Assembly: GCA_009838075.1 (NCBI GenBank)
Contig: VXSG01000121.1
Coordinates: 1-64,000, forward strand
From: Boseongicola sp. SB0665_bin_10
GTDB lineage: Bacteria > Pseudomonadota > Alphaproteobacteria > Rhodobacterales > Rhodobacteraceae
Direction of reading: 5' to 3'
DNA length: 64,000 bases
Part shown: one piece after another, positions 8,428 through 17,852 of the stretch
How the letters are laid out: each line of letters begins with the position of its first letter
Numbering within the stretch: the first letter of the stretch is position 1
Made by a program: the position numbers and the translations under genes
The notes under the pieces: generated by a model
Told to the model about the DNA's origin: nothing
The model's input: the letters and a program-made list of their open reading frames with translations, nothing else
Database searches by the model: none

Positions 8428-9963
8428 ATGTCATTCTACAACGTCCCACGTCGAAGCGCGCTTCTGGTCATGGCGCTGGCGCTCGCGGTGCCGAACCTGG
8501 GCGCAGCCCAGGGCGATCCGAAAATGGGGGGCACGCTCAAGATCAGCCATTCCACCCGGATCGCGACGCTGAACGTGCTGTCACTGTCGGGGCCGGCGGA
8601 ATACCCGGTGATCGACATGGCCTATTCCGGCCTGACGCGGATCGGCCCTGACAGCCAGCCGATGCCCGACCTGGCCGAGAGCTGGGAGGGCAGTGCCGAC
8701 GCAACCGAGTTCACCTTCCACCTTCGCGAGGGCGTGACCTTTCACGACGGAACGCCGGCGACGGCCTCCGACGTGGTCGCCACCTTCGAGGCGATCCTGG
8801 ATCCCGACATCCCGGCCTCGGCCGCATCGGTGCTGAACATGATCGACACCGTCGAAGCGGTCGACGACCTGACCGTGAAGTTCAGCCTCAAGACGCCGTT
8901 TGCCGACTTCCCGACATCAACCGCGCACGCCAACGCGCGAATCATGTCGGAAGAGGCGCTGGCCGGCGATCATGCGATGCTCGACACCGTCGTGAACGGC
9001 ACCGGACCCTTCAAGATGGAAAGCTATGACAGCGCCCGGATTACCCGGCTGGTGCGAAACGACGACTACTTCATCGAGGGCAAGCCCTACCTCGACGCCG
9101 TCGAGATGCACCTGTTCCCGGACCTGGCTGCGGAAACCACGAACTTCCTGTCTGGCGACATCGACGTGATGCTGCTGGTCCAGCAAGCCGACTACGAACG
9201 CATTTCCGGCGCGCCCGGGGTGAATGCGCTGCGGGTGCCCTCGGGTCGCTACGTGAACGTGGTCATGCGCTTCGACCAGGCGCCTTTCGACGATCTCCGC
9301 GTGCGCGAGGCACTGGCCTACGCGATTGACCGCCAGCTCCTTGTCGACCTCGTGCTCGAGGGGCTCGGCCGGCCTGCGCATGACAACATCCTGTCACCGG
9401 AATTCAAGTTCCGCATCGACACGCCGGAGAAGAGCTACGATCCGGAAAGGGCGAAGGCGCTCCTGGCCGAGGCCGGACATCCCGACGGCCTCAAGCTCGA
9501 TCTCGTGGCCTCGAACCGTCCGGCGATCCGGGCGCAGGTGGCAATCGCGATCAAGCAGATGGCATTGCCGGCCGGCTTCGACATCAATGTCGAGACCATG
9601 CCGCACGACACATACCTCGCCAATGTCTGGCGCAAGGGTGGCTTCTACATGGCCTACTGGGGCATGCAGCCGACCGAAGACGCGACCTTCAACCTGCTCC
9701 TCACCTCGAATGCCTCCTACGAGGACACCGGCTGGATGAACGACGAGTTCGACGCGCTGGTGCAGGCGGGTCGCTCGACCACGATCGAGTCGGAGCGGGC
9801 GGATGCCTACACGAAAGCCCAGGAACTGATGCTCGCGGAACTGCCGTACATCATCGCGTTCTACGAAGACGTCCTGACGGCCAGCAAGGAGCATGTGCAA
9901 GGCTACACGTTGAACCCGATCAACCGGTACTTCTACCTGGAAAGCGTCTGGCTGGACGAGTGA
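8428..9963 (+). CDS. ABC transporter substrate-binding protein, peptide/opine family 5
   Basis: The product is 511 residues. AAGGAG precedes ATG 8428. A signal peptide covers about residues 1-28 (RR, hydrophobic stretch LLVMALALAVPNL, cleavage after GAAQ). The mature protein has the SBP_bac_5 signature (TEFTFHLREGVTFHDGTPATASDVVATFEA) and LRVREALAYAIDRQLLVD. It acts in the periplasm and delivers a peptide-like or amino-acid-derived solute to the permeases directly downstream. It lies between an M24-fold hydrolase and the transporter core, all in one operon. Confidence 0.92.
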   Translation: MSFYNVPRRSALLVMALALAVPNLGAAQGDPKMGGTLKISHSTRIATLNVLSLSGPAEYPVIDMAYSGLTRIGPDSQPMPDLAESWEGSADATEFTFHLREGVTFHDGTPATASDVVATFEAILDPDIPASAASVLNMIDTVEAVDDLTVKFSLKTPFADFPTSTAHANARIMSEEALAGDHAMLDTVVNGTGPFKMESYDSARITRLVRNDDYFIEGKPYLDAVEMHLFPDLAAETTNFLSGDIDVMLLVQQADYERISGAPGVNALRVPSGRYVNVVMRFDQAPFDDLRVREALAYAIDRQLLVDLVLEGLGRPAHDNILSPEFKFRIDTPEKSYDPERAKALLAEAGHPDGLKLDLVASNRPAIRAQVAIAIKQMALPAGFDINVETMPHDTYLANVWRKGGFYMAYWGMQPTEDATFNLLLTSNASYEDTGWMNDEFDALVQAGRSTTIESERADAYTKAQELMLAELPYIIAFYEDVLTASKEHVQGYTLNPINRYFYLESVWLDE

Positions 9964-9967
9964 CCAC

Positions 9968-10918
9968 GTGACACTAGGTTACCTTGTCCGGCGTCTTCTG
10001 GCGGTAATCCTGGTCCTGTTCGTCGTGACGTTCGCGGTCTTCGCGATCACGATGATTCTGCCGGGAAACGCGGCCGTGATGATCCTGGGCGAGTACGGAA
10101 CGGAAGAGGCCGTGGCTGCGATGGAGCGCAGGCTCGGCCTCGACCGGCCCTGGTACATTCAATATCTCGACTGGATCGGCGGCATCTTGCGCGGCGATCT
10201 GGGCCAGTCGCTGCGCCTGTCATTGCCGGTGGCCGACGTGGTTGGCGATGCGTTCTGGAATTCCGCCTCGCTGGCCGTGACGTCCCTGGTGTCGGTCACG
10301 GTCATCGCGATCCCGCTGGGCGTGCTGGCGGCCATCAAGCGCGGCACCGTGGCCGATCTCGTCATCGGCATCTTTTCCTACATCGGCGCGTCAATGCCGG
10401 AATTCGTGACCGCAACGCTGCTTCTGATCTTCCTTGCGGGACCGGCACTGGGGCTGTTCCCCGCGGGCGGATTCGTCTCCCCGGGCGAGAGCCTGGGAGG
10501 CTTCTCGTCGCACGTGGTCCTTCCGGCGGCCACGCTCGGCCTGATACTGACAGCGCATATCTCCCGCCAGGTGCGGTCGGAGATGTCCGAGGTCCTGTCC
10601 AGCGACTACATCCGCGCGGCGCGGCTGAAAGGGTTGCGCGAACGCCGCGTGATCCGCCGCCATGCGCTGCCGAACTCGCTGGCCCCCGCCGTGGCGGTGA
10701 TCTCGCTCGACATCGGGTATCTTCTGGGCGGAATCATCGTGGTTGAGGAGATCTTTGCCTGGCCCGGGCTCGGGCGCCTCCTGATCTACGCGTTGGAGAA
10801 CCGGGACCTTCCCGTCATCCAGGCCATCACCCTGGTTCTCGCGACGGTCTATGCGCTGTCGAACCTTCTCTCCGACATCGTGATCGCCATCCTCGACCCG
10901 CGGGTGCGCTATGCCTAA
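9968..10918 (+). CDS. ABC transporter permease, DppB type
   Basis: The product is 316 residues with GTG start at 9968, four bases after the binding-protein stop. It has about six membrane segments, beginning VRRLLAVILVLFVVTFAVFA, and the DppB EAA loop (YIRAARLKGLRERRVIRRHALPNSL) that contacts the ATPase. The characteristic PGNAAVMILGEYGTEEA and W-P-G-L-G-R-L blocks are present. Inner membrane; forms a heterodimer with the permease at 10911-11729. Its end overlaps the next gene by 8 bp. Confidence 0.92.
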   Translation: MTLGYLVRRLLAVILVLFVVTFAVFAITMILPGNAAVMILGEYGTEEAVAAMERRLGLDRPWYIQYLDWIGGILRGDLGQSLRLSLPVADVVGDAFWNSASLAVTSLVSVTVIAIPLGVLAAIKRGTVADLVIGIFSYIGASMPEFVTATLLLIFLAGPALGLFPAGGFVSPGESLGGFSSHVVLPAATLGLILTAHISRQVRSEMSEVLSSDYIRAARLKGLRERRVIRRHALPNSLAPAVAVISLDIGYLLGGIIVVEEIFAWPGLGRLLIYALENRDLPVIQAITLVLATVYALSNLLSDIVIAILDPRVRYA

Positions 10919-11729
10919 GGCGTTCCGGACGGCGACCGGCATGACCGGGCTCGGCCTGCTGCTGCTCGTCATGGGGGCGGCAACCCTCGGGCCGTTGCTG
11001 GCGCCCTACGACCCGCAGGCCTTCCACCCCGCCACGCGCCTGCAGGGACCGTCGGCAGCACATTGGCTGGGCACCGACCAGTTCGGTCGCGACCTGCTGT
11101 CCCGGCTGTTGAACGGCGCGCCGTCGACGGTCTACTTTGGCCTTGGCGCCACGCTCCTGGGGGTGGGCGCGGGCAGCATGATCGGGGTGATCGCGGGCAC
11201 CGCGGGCGGATGGCTCGACAGCGTCATCATGCGCATCCTGGACGGGTTGCTTGCCGTGCCCGAACTGCTCTTCACGCTGCTCATCGTCACCTTTCTCGGC
11301 GGCGGCATGGGACAGGCCATGCTGGCGGTCGCCATCGCCTTCACACCGGGGATGGCGCGAATCGCGCGCAGTTCGGTTCTGTCGATACGGACCCGGGAAT
11401 ACGTGCTCGCCGCAGTCGCGCGCGGCGAGCGCGCGCACTACATCGTCCTGCGCGAGGTCCTGCCCAACGCGGTCGGGCCGATCATCGTCGAGGCAACCAT
11501 CCGCGTGGCCTTCGCGATCATGATCGGCGCCACGCTGGGCTTTCTCGGTCTGGGCGCTCAGCCGCCCTCGACGGAATGGGGCCTGATGGTCGCCGAAGCG
11601 CGGCAGTTCATGTTCCGGAACGCCTGGACCGTGGCCGTGCCCGGCGTCGCGATCGCCATGGCGGCAATGGGGTTCAACCTCTTCGGCGACGCGCTGCGCG
11701 ACAGCCTCGACCCAAGGCGGAGCCGCTGA
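10911..11729 (+). CDS. ABC transporter permease, DppC type
   Basis: The product is 272 residues, starting MPKAFRTATGMTG. The DppC hallmarks are [19 protein letters not shown] after the first membrane segment, a coupling loop with AAVARGERAHYIVLREVLPN, and GATLGFLGLGAQPPSTEWG near the end. Inner membrane partner of the DppB-type permease. The start overlaps the end of that gene; the stop is one base from the GTG of the fused ATPase gene. Confidence 0.92.
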   Translation: MPKAFRTATGMTGLGLLLLVMGAATLGPLLAPYDPQAFHPATRLQGPSAAHWLGTDQFGRDLLSRLLNGAPSTVYFGLGATLLGVGAGSMIGVIAGTAGGWLDSVIMRILDGLLAVPELLFTLLIVTFLGGGMGQAMLAVAIAFTPGMARIARSSVLSIRTREYVLAAVARGERAHYIVLREVLPNAVGPIIVEATIRVAFAIMIGATLGFLGLGAQPPSTEWGLMVAEARQFMFRNAWTVAVPGVAIAMAAMGFNLFGDALRDSLDPRRSR

Positions 11730-11730
11730 G

Positions 11731-13383
11731 GTGGCGGGCGGCAACGCACGGGGCGCCGACTCGGTCACGCCGGTTCTGGAAGTTTCCGGGTATTCGCTCA
11801 GCTACGCGACGCCGTCCGGCCCGGTCCACGCCCTGAAGAACGTCGATCTCCGCGTGACGCACGGCCAGACGCACGGCCTCGTTGGAGAGTCGGGTTCCGG
11901 AAAGTCCTCGCTGGCCTGGGCGATCCTGCGATACCTTCCCGAAAACGCGATCGAGAACGACGGGAGGCTGCTTCTGTCGGGGGAAAACCTTCGCGACCGG
12001 ACGCATCCGCAAATCCTGGAAATCAGGGGGCGGCGGATCAGCATGGTCTTTCAGGACCCCTCCACCTCGCTCAACCCCGCGATGCGCCTGGGGGAGCAGC
12101 TCTCGGAAGTCCTGATCCGCCATCGGGGACTGTCGTTGCAGGAAGCCCTGGAGGAAAGCGAGGCCGCGCTGGCCCGGACCGGCATTGCGAAACCCGGGGA
12201 CATGCTGCGCCGCTATCCGCACGAGGCGTCGGGCGGCGAAAAGCAAAGGGTGGTGATCGCCACCGCCTTTGCCTGCAACCCGGAACTGATCGTGTTCGAC
12301 GAACCGACCACGGCTCTCGACATCATCACGGCGCAGCAGATACTGGAGCTGTTCAATCAACTGCAGGACGAGACGTCGATTTCGGCGCTCTACATCTCGC
12401 ATGACCTTGGCCTCGTGTCCCGGGTGGCCGACGTCGTCTCGGTCATCAACTCTGGCGAGATCGTCGAGAGCGGACCGTGCGCCGAGGTCTTCCGAACCCC
12501 CCGCAACGACTACACGAAGGCGCTGCTTGACGCCGTCCCCAACCCGAAGCAGTGGCTGGGCGTCAAGGAGCCGCCGTCCGAGGCGCCCGCGTTGATGTCT
12601 GCAAAAGGCGTGACCGTCGAATACGGCCGCCAGTCGCTTCTCGGGCAGCTGCTGGCCCCAAAGCCCACGCATCTCGGGGCGCAGGAGGTCAGCATCGAGG
12701 TCCGGAAGGGGGAGCTTGTCGGATTGGTCGGGGAATCCGGCTCGGGCAAGTCCACCATGGGCAAGGTCCTGTCCGGCTTGCAGGACTTTGACGGCGTCGT
12801 CCGCTTCGGCGACCGGGACTTTGCAAGACTGGCCCAGATCGACCGCGCGTACCGCCGCGCCGTGCAGATCGTCTTCCAGCACCCCGATGCGTCGCTCAAT
12901 CCGCGGCAGCGCGTGCGGGAAATCCTCTCGCGCCCCCTGAAGCTCTACGACATCGTGCCGCGGGAACAACGTGCGGAGCGCATCGCACGGCTCCTGGAAC
13001 AGGTGCGCCTGCCGCCCGAGTTCGCAGACCGGCTGCCGCACCAGCTGTCAGGCGGAGAAAAGCAGCGCGTCGCGATCGCCCGGGCATTCGCCGCGGAGCC
13101 CGAACTCGTGATCTGTGACGAGATCACCGCCTCCCTGGACGTGTCGGTGCAGGCCTCCGTCGCCGAACTCCTCGTGAGCCTGCAGCGGCAGACCGGCACC
13201 GCGTGCCTGTTCATCACCCACGACCTGAACCTCGTCCGGCAGCTTGCGCACCGGATCTGCGTCATGCAGCACGGCAGGCTGATGGACGCGTTCCACCGGG
13301 ACGACGCCGAAGGGCCGGACCGGAACCCCTATACCCGTGCCTTGCTGAAGGCGGTTCCGCCGCCCGCCAGCCAGGCCGCCTGA
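11731..13383 (+). CDS. ABC transporter ATPase, fused DppD-DppF type (two nucleotide-binding domains)
   Basis: The product is 550 residues from GTG 11731 with two complete ATPase domains in one chain. Domain 1 (about 1-270) has [23 protein letters not shown] and [12 protein letters not shown]. Domain 2 (about 285-550) has [29 protein letters not shown] and LVICDEITASLDVS; the proline after the Walker B Glu is Ile in domain 2. It lacks the Cys-rich oligopeptide tail seen in many DppD/F proteins. It energises the upstream permease pair on the cytoplasmic face. Confidence 0.9.
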   Translation: MAGGNARGADSVTPVLEVSGYSLSYATPSGPVHALKNVDLRVTHGQTHGLVGESGSGKSSLAWAILRYLPENAIENDGRLLLSGENLRDRTHPQILEIRGRRISMVFQDPSTSLNPAMRLGEQLSEVLIRHRGLSLQEALEESEAALARTGIAKPGDMLRRYPHEASGGEKQRVVIATAFACNPELIVFDEPTTALDIITAQQILELFNQLQDETSISALYISHDLGLVSRVADVVSVINSGEIVESGPCAEVFRTPRNDYTKALLDAVPNPKQWLGVKEPPSEAPALMSAKGVTVEYGRQSLLGQLLAPKPTHLGAQEVSIEVRKGELVGLVGESGSGKSTMGKVLSGLQDFDGVVRFGDRDFARLAQIDRAYRRAVQIVFQHPDASLNPRQRVREILSRPLKLYDIVPREQRAERIARLLEQVRLPPEFADRLPHQLSGGEKQRVAIARAFAAEPELVICDEITASLDVSVQASVAELLVSLQRQTGTACLFITHDLNLVRQLAHRICVMQHGRLMDAFHRDDAEGPDRNPYTRALLKAVPPPASQAA

Positions 13384-13398
13384 CAGGGAGGCCGCAAC

Positions 13399-14619
13399 AT
13401 GACGGACGCTCTTTCGCTTGCCCGCGCCATTGACGAGCAGGCCTGTCTCGACACGCTTTCCGAAATGGTCCGCTACAAGAGCCACTCCGGCACCGACGGC
13501 GAGCGCGCACTGGCCGAGCGCATGGTCGAGATCATGTCCGGGATGGGGCTCGATGCCCATTTGCAACCCGTCGAGGGCGACCGTGTCAATGCCATCGGCG
13601 TCTGGCGTGGCACGGGTGGCGGCAGGAGCCTCCTGTTCAACGGCCATCTCGACACCAACCCCGTAAGCGAGGGCTGGACAGTCGATCCGTGGGGCGGGCT
13701 CGTCGACGACAGGTTCGTCTATGGAATCGGCGTTTCGAACATGAAGGCGGGCGACGCCGCATCGCTCTGCGCGGTGCGTACGCTGATGGAGGGCGGCAAG
13801 CGGCTGAAGGGCGACGTCGTCCTCACCTACGTCGTTGGCGAGTTGCAGGGCGGAATCGGTACCTACGCGGCCGTGAAGGCGGGCACGCGCGCGGACCATT
13901 TCATCAATTCCGAGCCGACGGACCTGCAGGCGCTGACCATGCATGCCGAAGCGTTCATGTTCACGATCGAGCTGACCGGCGTCACCCGCCACATGTCCAA
14001 GCGGGAAGAGGCGGTCGACGCGATCCGCGCCGCCTGCGACCTGCTTCCGCGCCTGACCGAACTGACGTTCTCCGATGCGCCGAGCGACGAGCACCGCGGC
14101 ATCAACCGGGTGCACGTGGGCACGATCCGCGGCGCACTGGGCCAGGACTTCGAAGAATGGCGACCGCCGCAGGTGGCGGATTTCGTGCGGATGACCGGAT
14201 CGGGGCGGATCGGGCCCGGGCAGACGCAGGAGAACGCTCTCGGTGACTTCCGCGCGGTTCTGGACGCGCTGAAAAGGGACTGGCCGGGGCTGAAAGCGGA
14301 GATTCGGATCGAATCTCCGAGCGGAAACGCCCACATGCCGGCGTTCGAGGTGGCAAGGGACGCCCGGATCGTGACGGCGCTGAACGTCGCCTACGAAGCG
14401 ATCCGGGGCGAACCGCAGCCGACGGGCGCGATCACGCCGCCGGGATACTACGGGACGGATGCCGGACACCTGTTTGCGCATGGCGGCATGGAAGGCGTCG
14501 TCTGCGGACCGGGCGGACGCTACAACACCATGCCGGACGAACGGGTCGACATCCCCGACTACCTCGACATGGTGCGCATCTACCTGATCACCATGTGTGA
14601 CATCTGCGAGCTGCAGTGA
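13399..14619 (+). CDS. M20-fold peptidase/deacylase with altered metal-ligand positions
   Basis: The product is 406 residues; GGGAGG precedes the ATG. The fold is clearly ArgE/DapE/CPG2 type: FNGHLDTNPVSEGWTVDPWGG keeps the first His-x-Asp. Other key positions differ: the bridging Asp of G-x-G-x-x-D-M-K is Asn (GIGVSNMKAG), the usual D-E-E reads G-E-L (VVGELQGGIGT), and the final His before the T-P-D-E block is Asn (RYNTMPDERV). The frame is intact and lies in the transporter operon, so it is probably functional with different chemistry or a single metal. The stop overlaps the next gene (GTGA). Confidence 0.8.
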   Translation: MTDALSLARAIDEQACLDTLSEMVRYKSHSGTDGERALAERMVEIMSGMGLDAHLQPVEGDRVNAIGVWRGTGGGRSLLFNGHLDTNPVSEGWTVDPWGGLVDDRFVYGIGVSNMKAGDAASLCAVRTLMEGGKRLKGDVVLTYVVGELQGGIGTYAAVKAGTRADHFINSEPTDLQALTMHAEAFMFTIELTGVTRHMSKREEAVDAIRAACDLLPRLTELTFSDAPSDEHRGINRVHVGTIRGALGQDFEEWRPPQVADFVRMTGSGRIGPGQTQENALGDFRAVLDALKRDWPGLKAEIRIESPSGNAHMPAFEVARDARIVTALNVAYEAIRGEPQPTGAITPPGYYGTDAGHLFAHGGMEGVVCGPGGRYNTMPDERVDIPDYLDMVRIYLITMCDICELQ

Positions 14620-15827
14620 CCGGCGGGGCCTTTCGGGAAATCGAGGCGACCACCGCAGGCGGCCGTGCCGTGTCGCTGCGCTTTCCTCAGGAAGAGCATG
14701 CCGCCCGCCTGGCGGCCACACGTGCGGCATTGAACGACAGGGGGCTCGATGCGCTTCTCGTCTTCTCGCAGGAGAGCCACTACTACCTCACCGGCTACGA
14801 CTCGTCCGGCTACGTCTTCTTCCAGGCCGGCGTTATCACTGCCGACGAGCGGCCCACCGTCCTGCTGACCCGGCGCCCGGACCTGCGCCAGGCCGAAACC
14901 GCGTCGCTCTACGATGACATTCGCATCTGGCTCAATGCCGAGGAGGCCAACCCGGCGGAGGACTTGCGGGCGATCCTGCAAGAGCTTGGCCTGCGCGGCG
15001 CACGTGTCGGCGTCGAGCTTGCGACCTACGGACTGACGGCCGCCAATGGCAGGCTCGTCGAGGCAGCGCTGGGCGGCTACTGCAAACTGGAGGATGCGTC
15101 AGGCATCGTGCGCCGCCAACGGCTGGTCAAGTCCGAGGCCGAGCTTGCCATGATGCGCGAGGCCGGACGTCTGGCCGACGCGGCGGTTCTCGCAGCGGTC
15201 GAGGCCACAGTGCCGGGCGCCACCGAAAGCGAGCTGAGCGCCGCGGCGCTCGCCGCGATGCTGCGCGGAGGCGACGTTCCCTCGGGCGGCCCGCTGGTCA
15301 ACACGGGACCGCGCGCGCTCTTCGGGCGCGGCATCAGCGGGCCGCGCCGGATCGATGAAAGCGATCAGGTCTTGATCGAACTGGCCGCATCCTATTGCCG
15401 CTATCATGTCTGCGTCGAATCCACCGTGGCGGTGGGAAGACCCGATCCGCGGCAAGCCGGGATGATGACCGTGGCTGCGGATGCGCTCGAGCAGATCAGG
15501 GACTCCGCCCGACCCGGCACGGCGCTCGGCATTCTGGACGACATTCACCGCAAGGTGCTGGACGCGGCCGGATTCGCCACTGAACGCTTTGCTGCATGCG
15601 GCTACGCGTTGGGCTGCACCTTCAGGCCCACCTGGATGGACGTGCCACCAATGATCTACAGCGGAAATCCGTTGGTCATGGAGCCCGGCATGGTGTTCTT
15701 CGTGCACGTCATGATTCCGGACACGCGAACAGGCGTCATGGCGGGGATTGGCCAGACATTCGCGATTCGCGAGGACGGCCCGGTAGAGCCGTTCAGCAAC
15801 CTGCCCACCGAATTGTTCCGACGGTAA
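14616..15827 (+). CDS. second M24-fold (creatinase/ectoine-hydrolase type) hydrolase
   Basis: The product is 403 residues from GTG 14616, coupled to the M20-fold gene (GTGA). It is a clear paralogue of the gene at 7193: it shares GLDALLVFSQESHYYLTGYD and VFFQAGVITADERP, and the C-terminal block GYALGCTFRPTWMDVPPMI followed by MEPGM. The dimetal Asp pair is again missing: the segment reads LIELAASYCRYHVCVESTVAVG, and the late Glu region reads FFVHVMIPD. Two similar enzymes in one operon suggest stereo- or step-specific hydrolysis of related substrates, as with paired enzymes of ectoine breakdown (inference). Confidence 0.82.
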   Translation: MTGGAFREIEATTAGGRAVSLRFPQEEHAARLAATRAALNDRGLDALLVFSQESHYYLTGYDSSGYVFFQAGVITADERPTVLLTRRPDLRQAETASLYDDIRIWLNAEEANPAEDLRAILQELGLRGARVGVELATYGLTAANGRLVEAALGGYCKLEDASGIVRRQRLVKSEAELAMMREAGRLADAAVLAAVEATVPGATESELSAAALAAMLRGGDVPSGGPLVNTGPRALFGRGISGPRRIDESDQVLIELAASYCRYHVCVESTVAVGRPDPRQAGMMTVAADALEQIRDSARPGTALGILDDIHRKVLDAAGFATERFAACGYALGCTFRPTWMDVPPMIYSGNPLVMEPGMVFFVHVMIPDTRTGVMAGIGQTFAIREDGPVEPFSNLPTELFRR

Positions 15828-15850
15828 ACGCGACTTGGAGAGGGACCGCA

Positions 15851-16792
15851 ATGCCACTGCTTGAATCCGACGCCAAGGGAGTTTTCGTCATTTCGGTGAC
15901 GCCCTTCGCCGATGACGGCGCGATCGACTTCGAAAGCCTCGACCGCGCCATCGACTTCTACTTCGACAAGGGCGCGGACGGGATCACCATCCTGGGGATG
16001 ATGGGCGAAGCGCCCAAGCTCACGTTACCCGAATCCCATGAGGTTGCGGCACGCGCGATCTCCCGGGCCGGAGGCAGGCCCGTGATCGTGGGGTGCTCGG
16101 CGCCCGGGCTGGCAGCCATCGGCGAGCTTGGAAAGGCCTCGATGGACCTGGGCGCCGCAGCGATCATGGTTGCGCCGCCTGGAACGCTCAGGACGGACAG
16201 CCAGATTGTCGGGTACTATCACGACGTCGCGCGGGTCCTGGGCGACGGCGTGCCGATCGTGTTGCAGGACTTCCCGTTGGCCACCAACGTCCATGTCGCG
16301 CCAGAGGTCATCGGAAGGATCGTTGCGGAAATACCCGAACTGGTGATGCTCAAGCACGAAGACTGGCCGGGCCTGGCGAAAATCTCCGCAATCCGAATGG
16401 CGGAGAGCCGTGGGCAGCGCCGGATTTCCATCTTGTGCGGCAATGGCGGGGTCTTCCTGCCCGAGGAACTGGCGCGCGGCGCCGATGGCGCGATGACCGG
16501 ATTCGGCTATCCCGAGATGATGGTGACAGTCACCGCGCTGGTGGCACGGGGCGAACTTGACCGGGCCCAGGACCTCTTTGACGCCTATCTGCCGCTGGTT
16601 CGCTACGAACAGCAACCCGGGGTCGGACTCGCGGTGCGGAAGCATGTGCTCGCCAAGCGGGGCGTAATCGCGGCGCCGGCAATCCGCCCCCCGGGCAGGG
16701 GGCTTTCCGCCGAGGCGATGGCCGAAGTCGACCGACTGGTGTCACGGCAGGCGCGGCGGCTCGACGCCATCGGCAAGTCGGAACTTCACTGA
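15851..16792 (+). CDS. DapA-family (class I aldolase) lyase/synthase, not a true DHDPS
   Basis: The product is 313 residues, with GGAGAGGGA before ATG 15851. It is a TIM-barrel aldolase of the DapA/NAL family: VISVTPFADDGAIDFESL at the start, GADGITILGMMGEAPKLT with the usual substrate-loop position, and the Schiff-base Lys in VMLKHEDWPG. The Tyr of the usual Y-N-x-P motif is replaced (VLQDFPLA), so lysine biosynthesis is unlikely. In this operon it may cleave or form a 2-oxo acid arising from the hydrolysed substrate. It is the last gene of the 7193-16792 operon; IS remnant sequence begins right after its stop. Confidence 0.82.
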   Translation: MPLLESDAKGVFVISVTPFADDGAIDFESLDRAIDFYFDKGADGITILGMMGEAPKLTLPESHEVAARAISRAGGRPVIVGCSAPGLAAIGELGKASMDLGAAAIMVAPPGTLRTDSQIVGYYHDVARVLGDGVPIVLQDFPLATNVHVAPEVIGRIVAEIPELVMLKHEDWPGLAKISAIRMAESRGQRRISILCGNGGVFLPEELARGADGAMTGFGYPEMMVTVTALVARGELDRAQDLFDAYLPLVRYEQQPGVGLAVRKHVLAKRGVIAAPAIRPPGRGLSAEAMAEVDRLVSRQARRLDAIGKSELH

Positions 16793-16794
16793 CC

Positions 16795-17690
16795 TGAAAG
16801 ACGGTTTTGGCCAAGCGTGACTGGGGTTTCGGCCGGATACAGGCTGTCACGCTTATGTAAGCATCCGGGTCCACGCCGAGCAGCCCGAACGCCCTCGCCT
16901 GCAGTTCGGTCGGCTCCGTGGCGATCCGGAACAGGCTGTCGGGCCGTCCCGGAAGGGAGGCGTCGTTCAGCGTCAGCGTGCCGAGGTCGTCGAGCAGGGT
17001 GCGGAAGCCGTGGACCGGCAGCCCGCCGGGGGTCCGCTTCGTGCCGGCCTTTGCCTTCGCGCTCTCCGAGACCTCGGCCTTCTCGACCGGCGAGCTGCGC
17101 CGCGCCCGGGCGCCCTCGCGGTCGTCGTCCTCGAACAGCATCGGCGCGAGGCGCCGGCGCATGTGCCATTCCACGTGGAGCGCGAGCATGCACATGAACA
17201 CGTGCGCCTTCACGTGGTCGGCCGAGCAGCCGTAGACAGGACGGATGCGCAGGTCGGTCTTCGCGTTCCGGAACGCGCGCTCCACGCCCGCGAGCGACTT
17301 GTACGCATCGACCGCGGCCTCCGTCCCCATGGCCTCCGGTCCCAGGCTGGTGCGGATCACGTAGACGCCGTCGAGCCTGGCCTCGGCGGCGATCCGGTCC
17401 TCGCGGCGGCGCCAGGCGATGCCGTCGTCGGCGACGTCGACCTCGAGATGCTTGCCCACCTTGCGGCGGTTCACGCCCCGGCCCACACGGCGGTCGATCG
17501 CCGCCCGGCCCTTGAGCCGGCCCGAGCGCACCGACGCCGCGATCCTGTGCAGCGCCGCCTCCGTGGCCCTGAGCAGGTCCTCGCGCTTGCTGGCCCGCTC
17601 CTCCCGCAGCCTCGGGTTCAGGCAGACCATCAGCCGCTCGCCGGGGAAGTCCGGGCCCGTGACCTCCGCCACGGCGTCGGGCAACTTGTG
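16795..17690 (-). pseudogene. IS1634/IS4-like transposase, C-terminal fragment
   Basis: On the minus strand this reads as the C-terminal part of an IS1634-type DDE transposase: PGERLMVCLNPRLREERASK, then YKSLAGVERAFRNAKTDLRI with the E-x6-K catalytic spacing, then SADHVKAHVFMCMLALHVEWHM. Full transposases of this group are about 550 residues; the first 150-200 residues with the first catalytic Asp are missing at about 17690. No normal stop is met at the downstream end, where the frame runs on antisense into the DapA-like gene. No flanking inverted repeats are obvious. It is a dead fragment. Confidence 0.75.
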
Positions 17691-17852
17691 AGCACGGCGC
17701 AAATTTGGACAAGGATGCCATCGTGACATAGGATCTGGCCTTGGCTGCATACGATCGGTGTCCTACGGCAAGATACCCTTCAGACTTGGCGGCGAAAGCT
17801 GTGGGAAGACGAAACATGACAAATTCTGGAACGAGGGCGGCATGATTGGTAC

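Noticed and set aside
15851-16792. dapA (4-hydroxy-tetrahydrodipicolinate synthase)
   Set aside because: The Tyr of the Y-N-x-P motif is missing (VLQDFP) and the gene is inside a catabolic transport operon.
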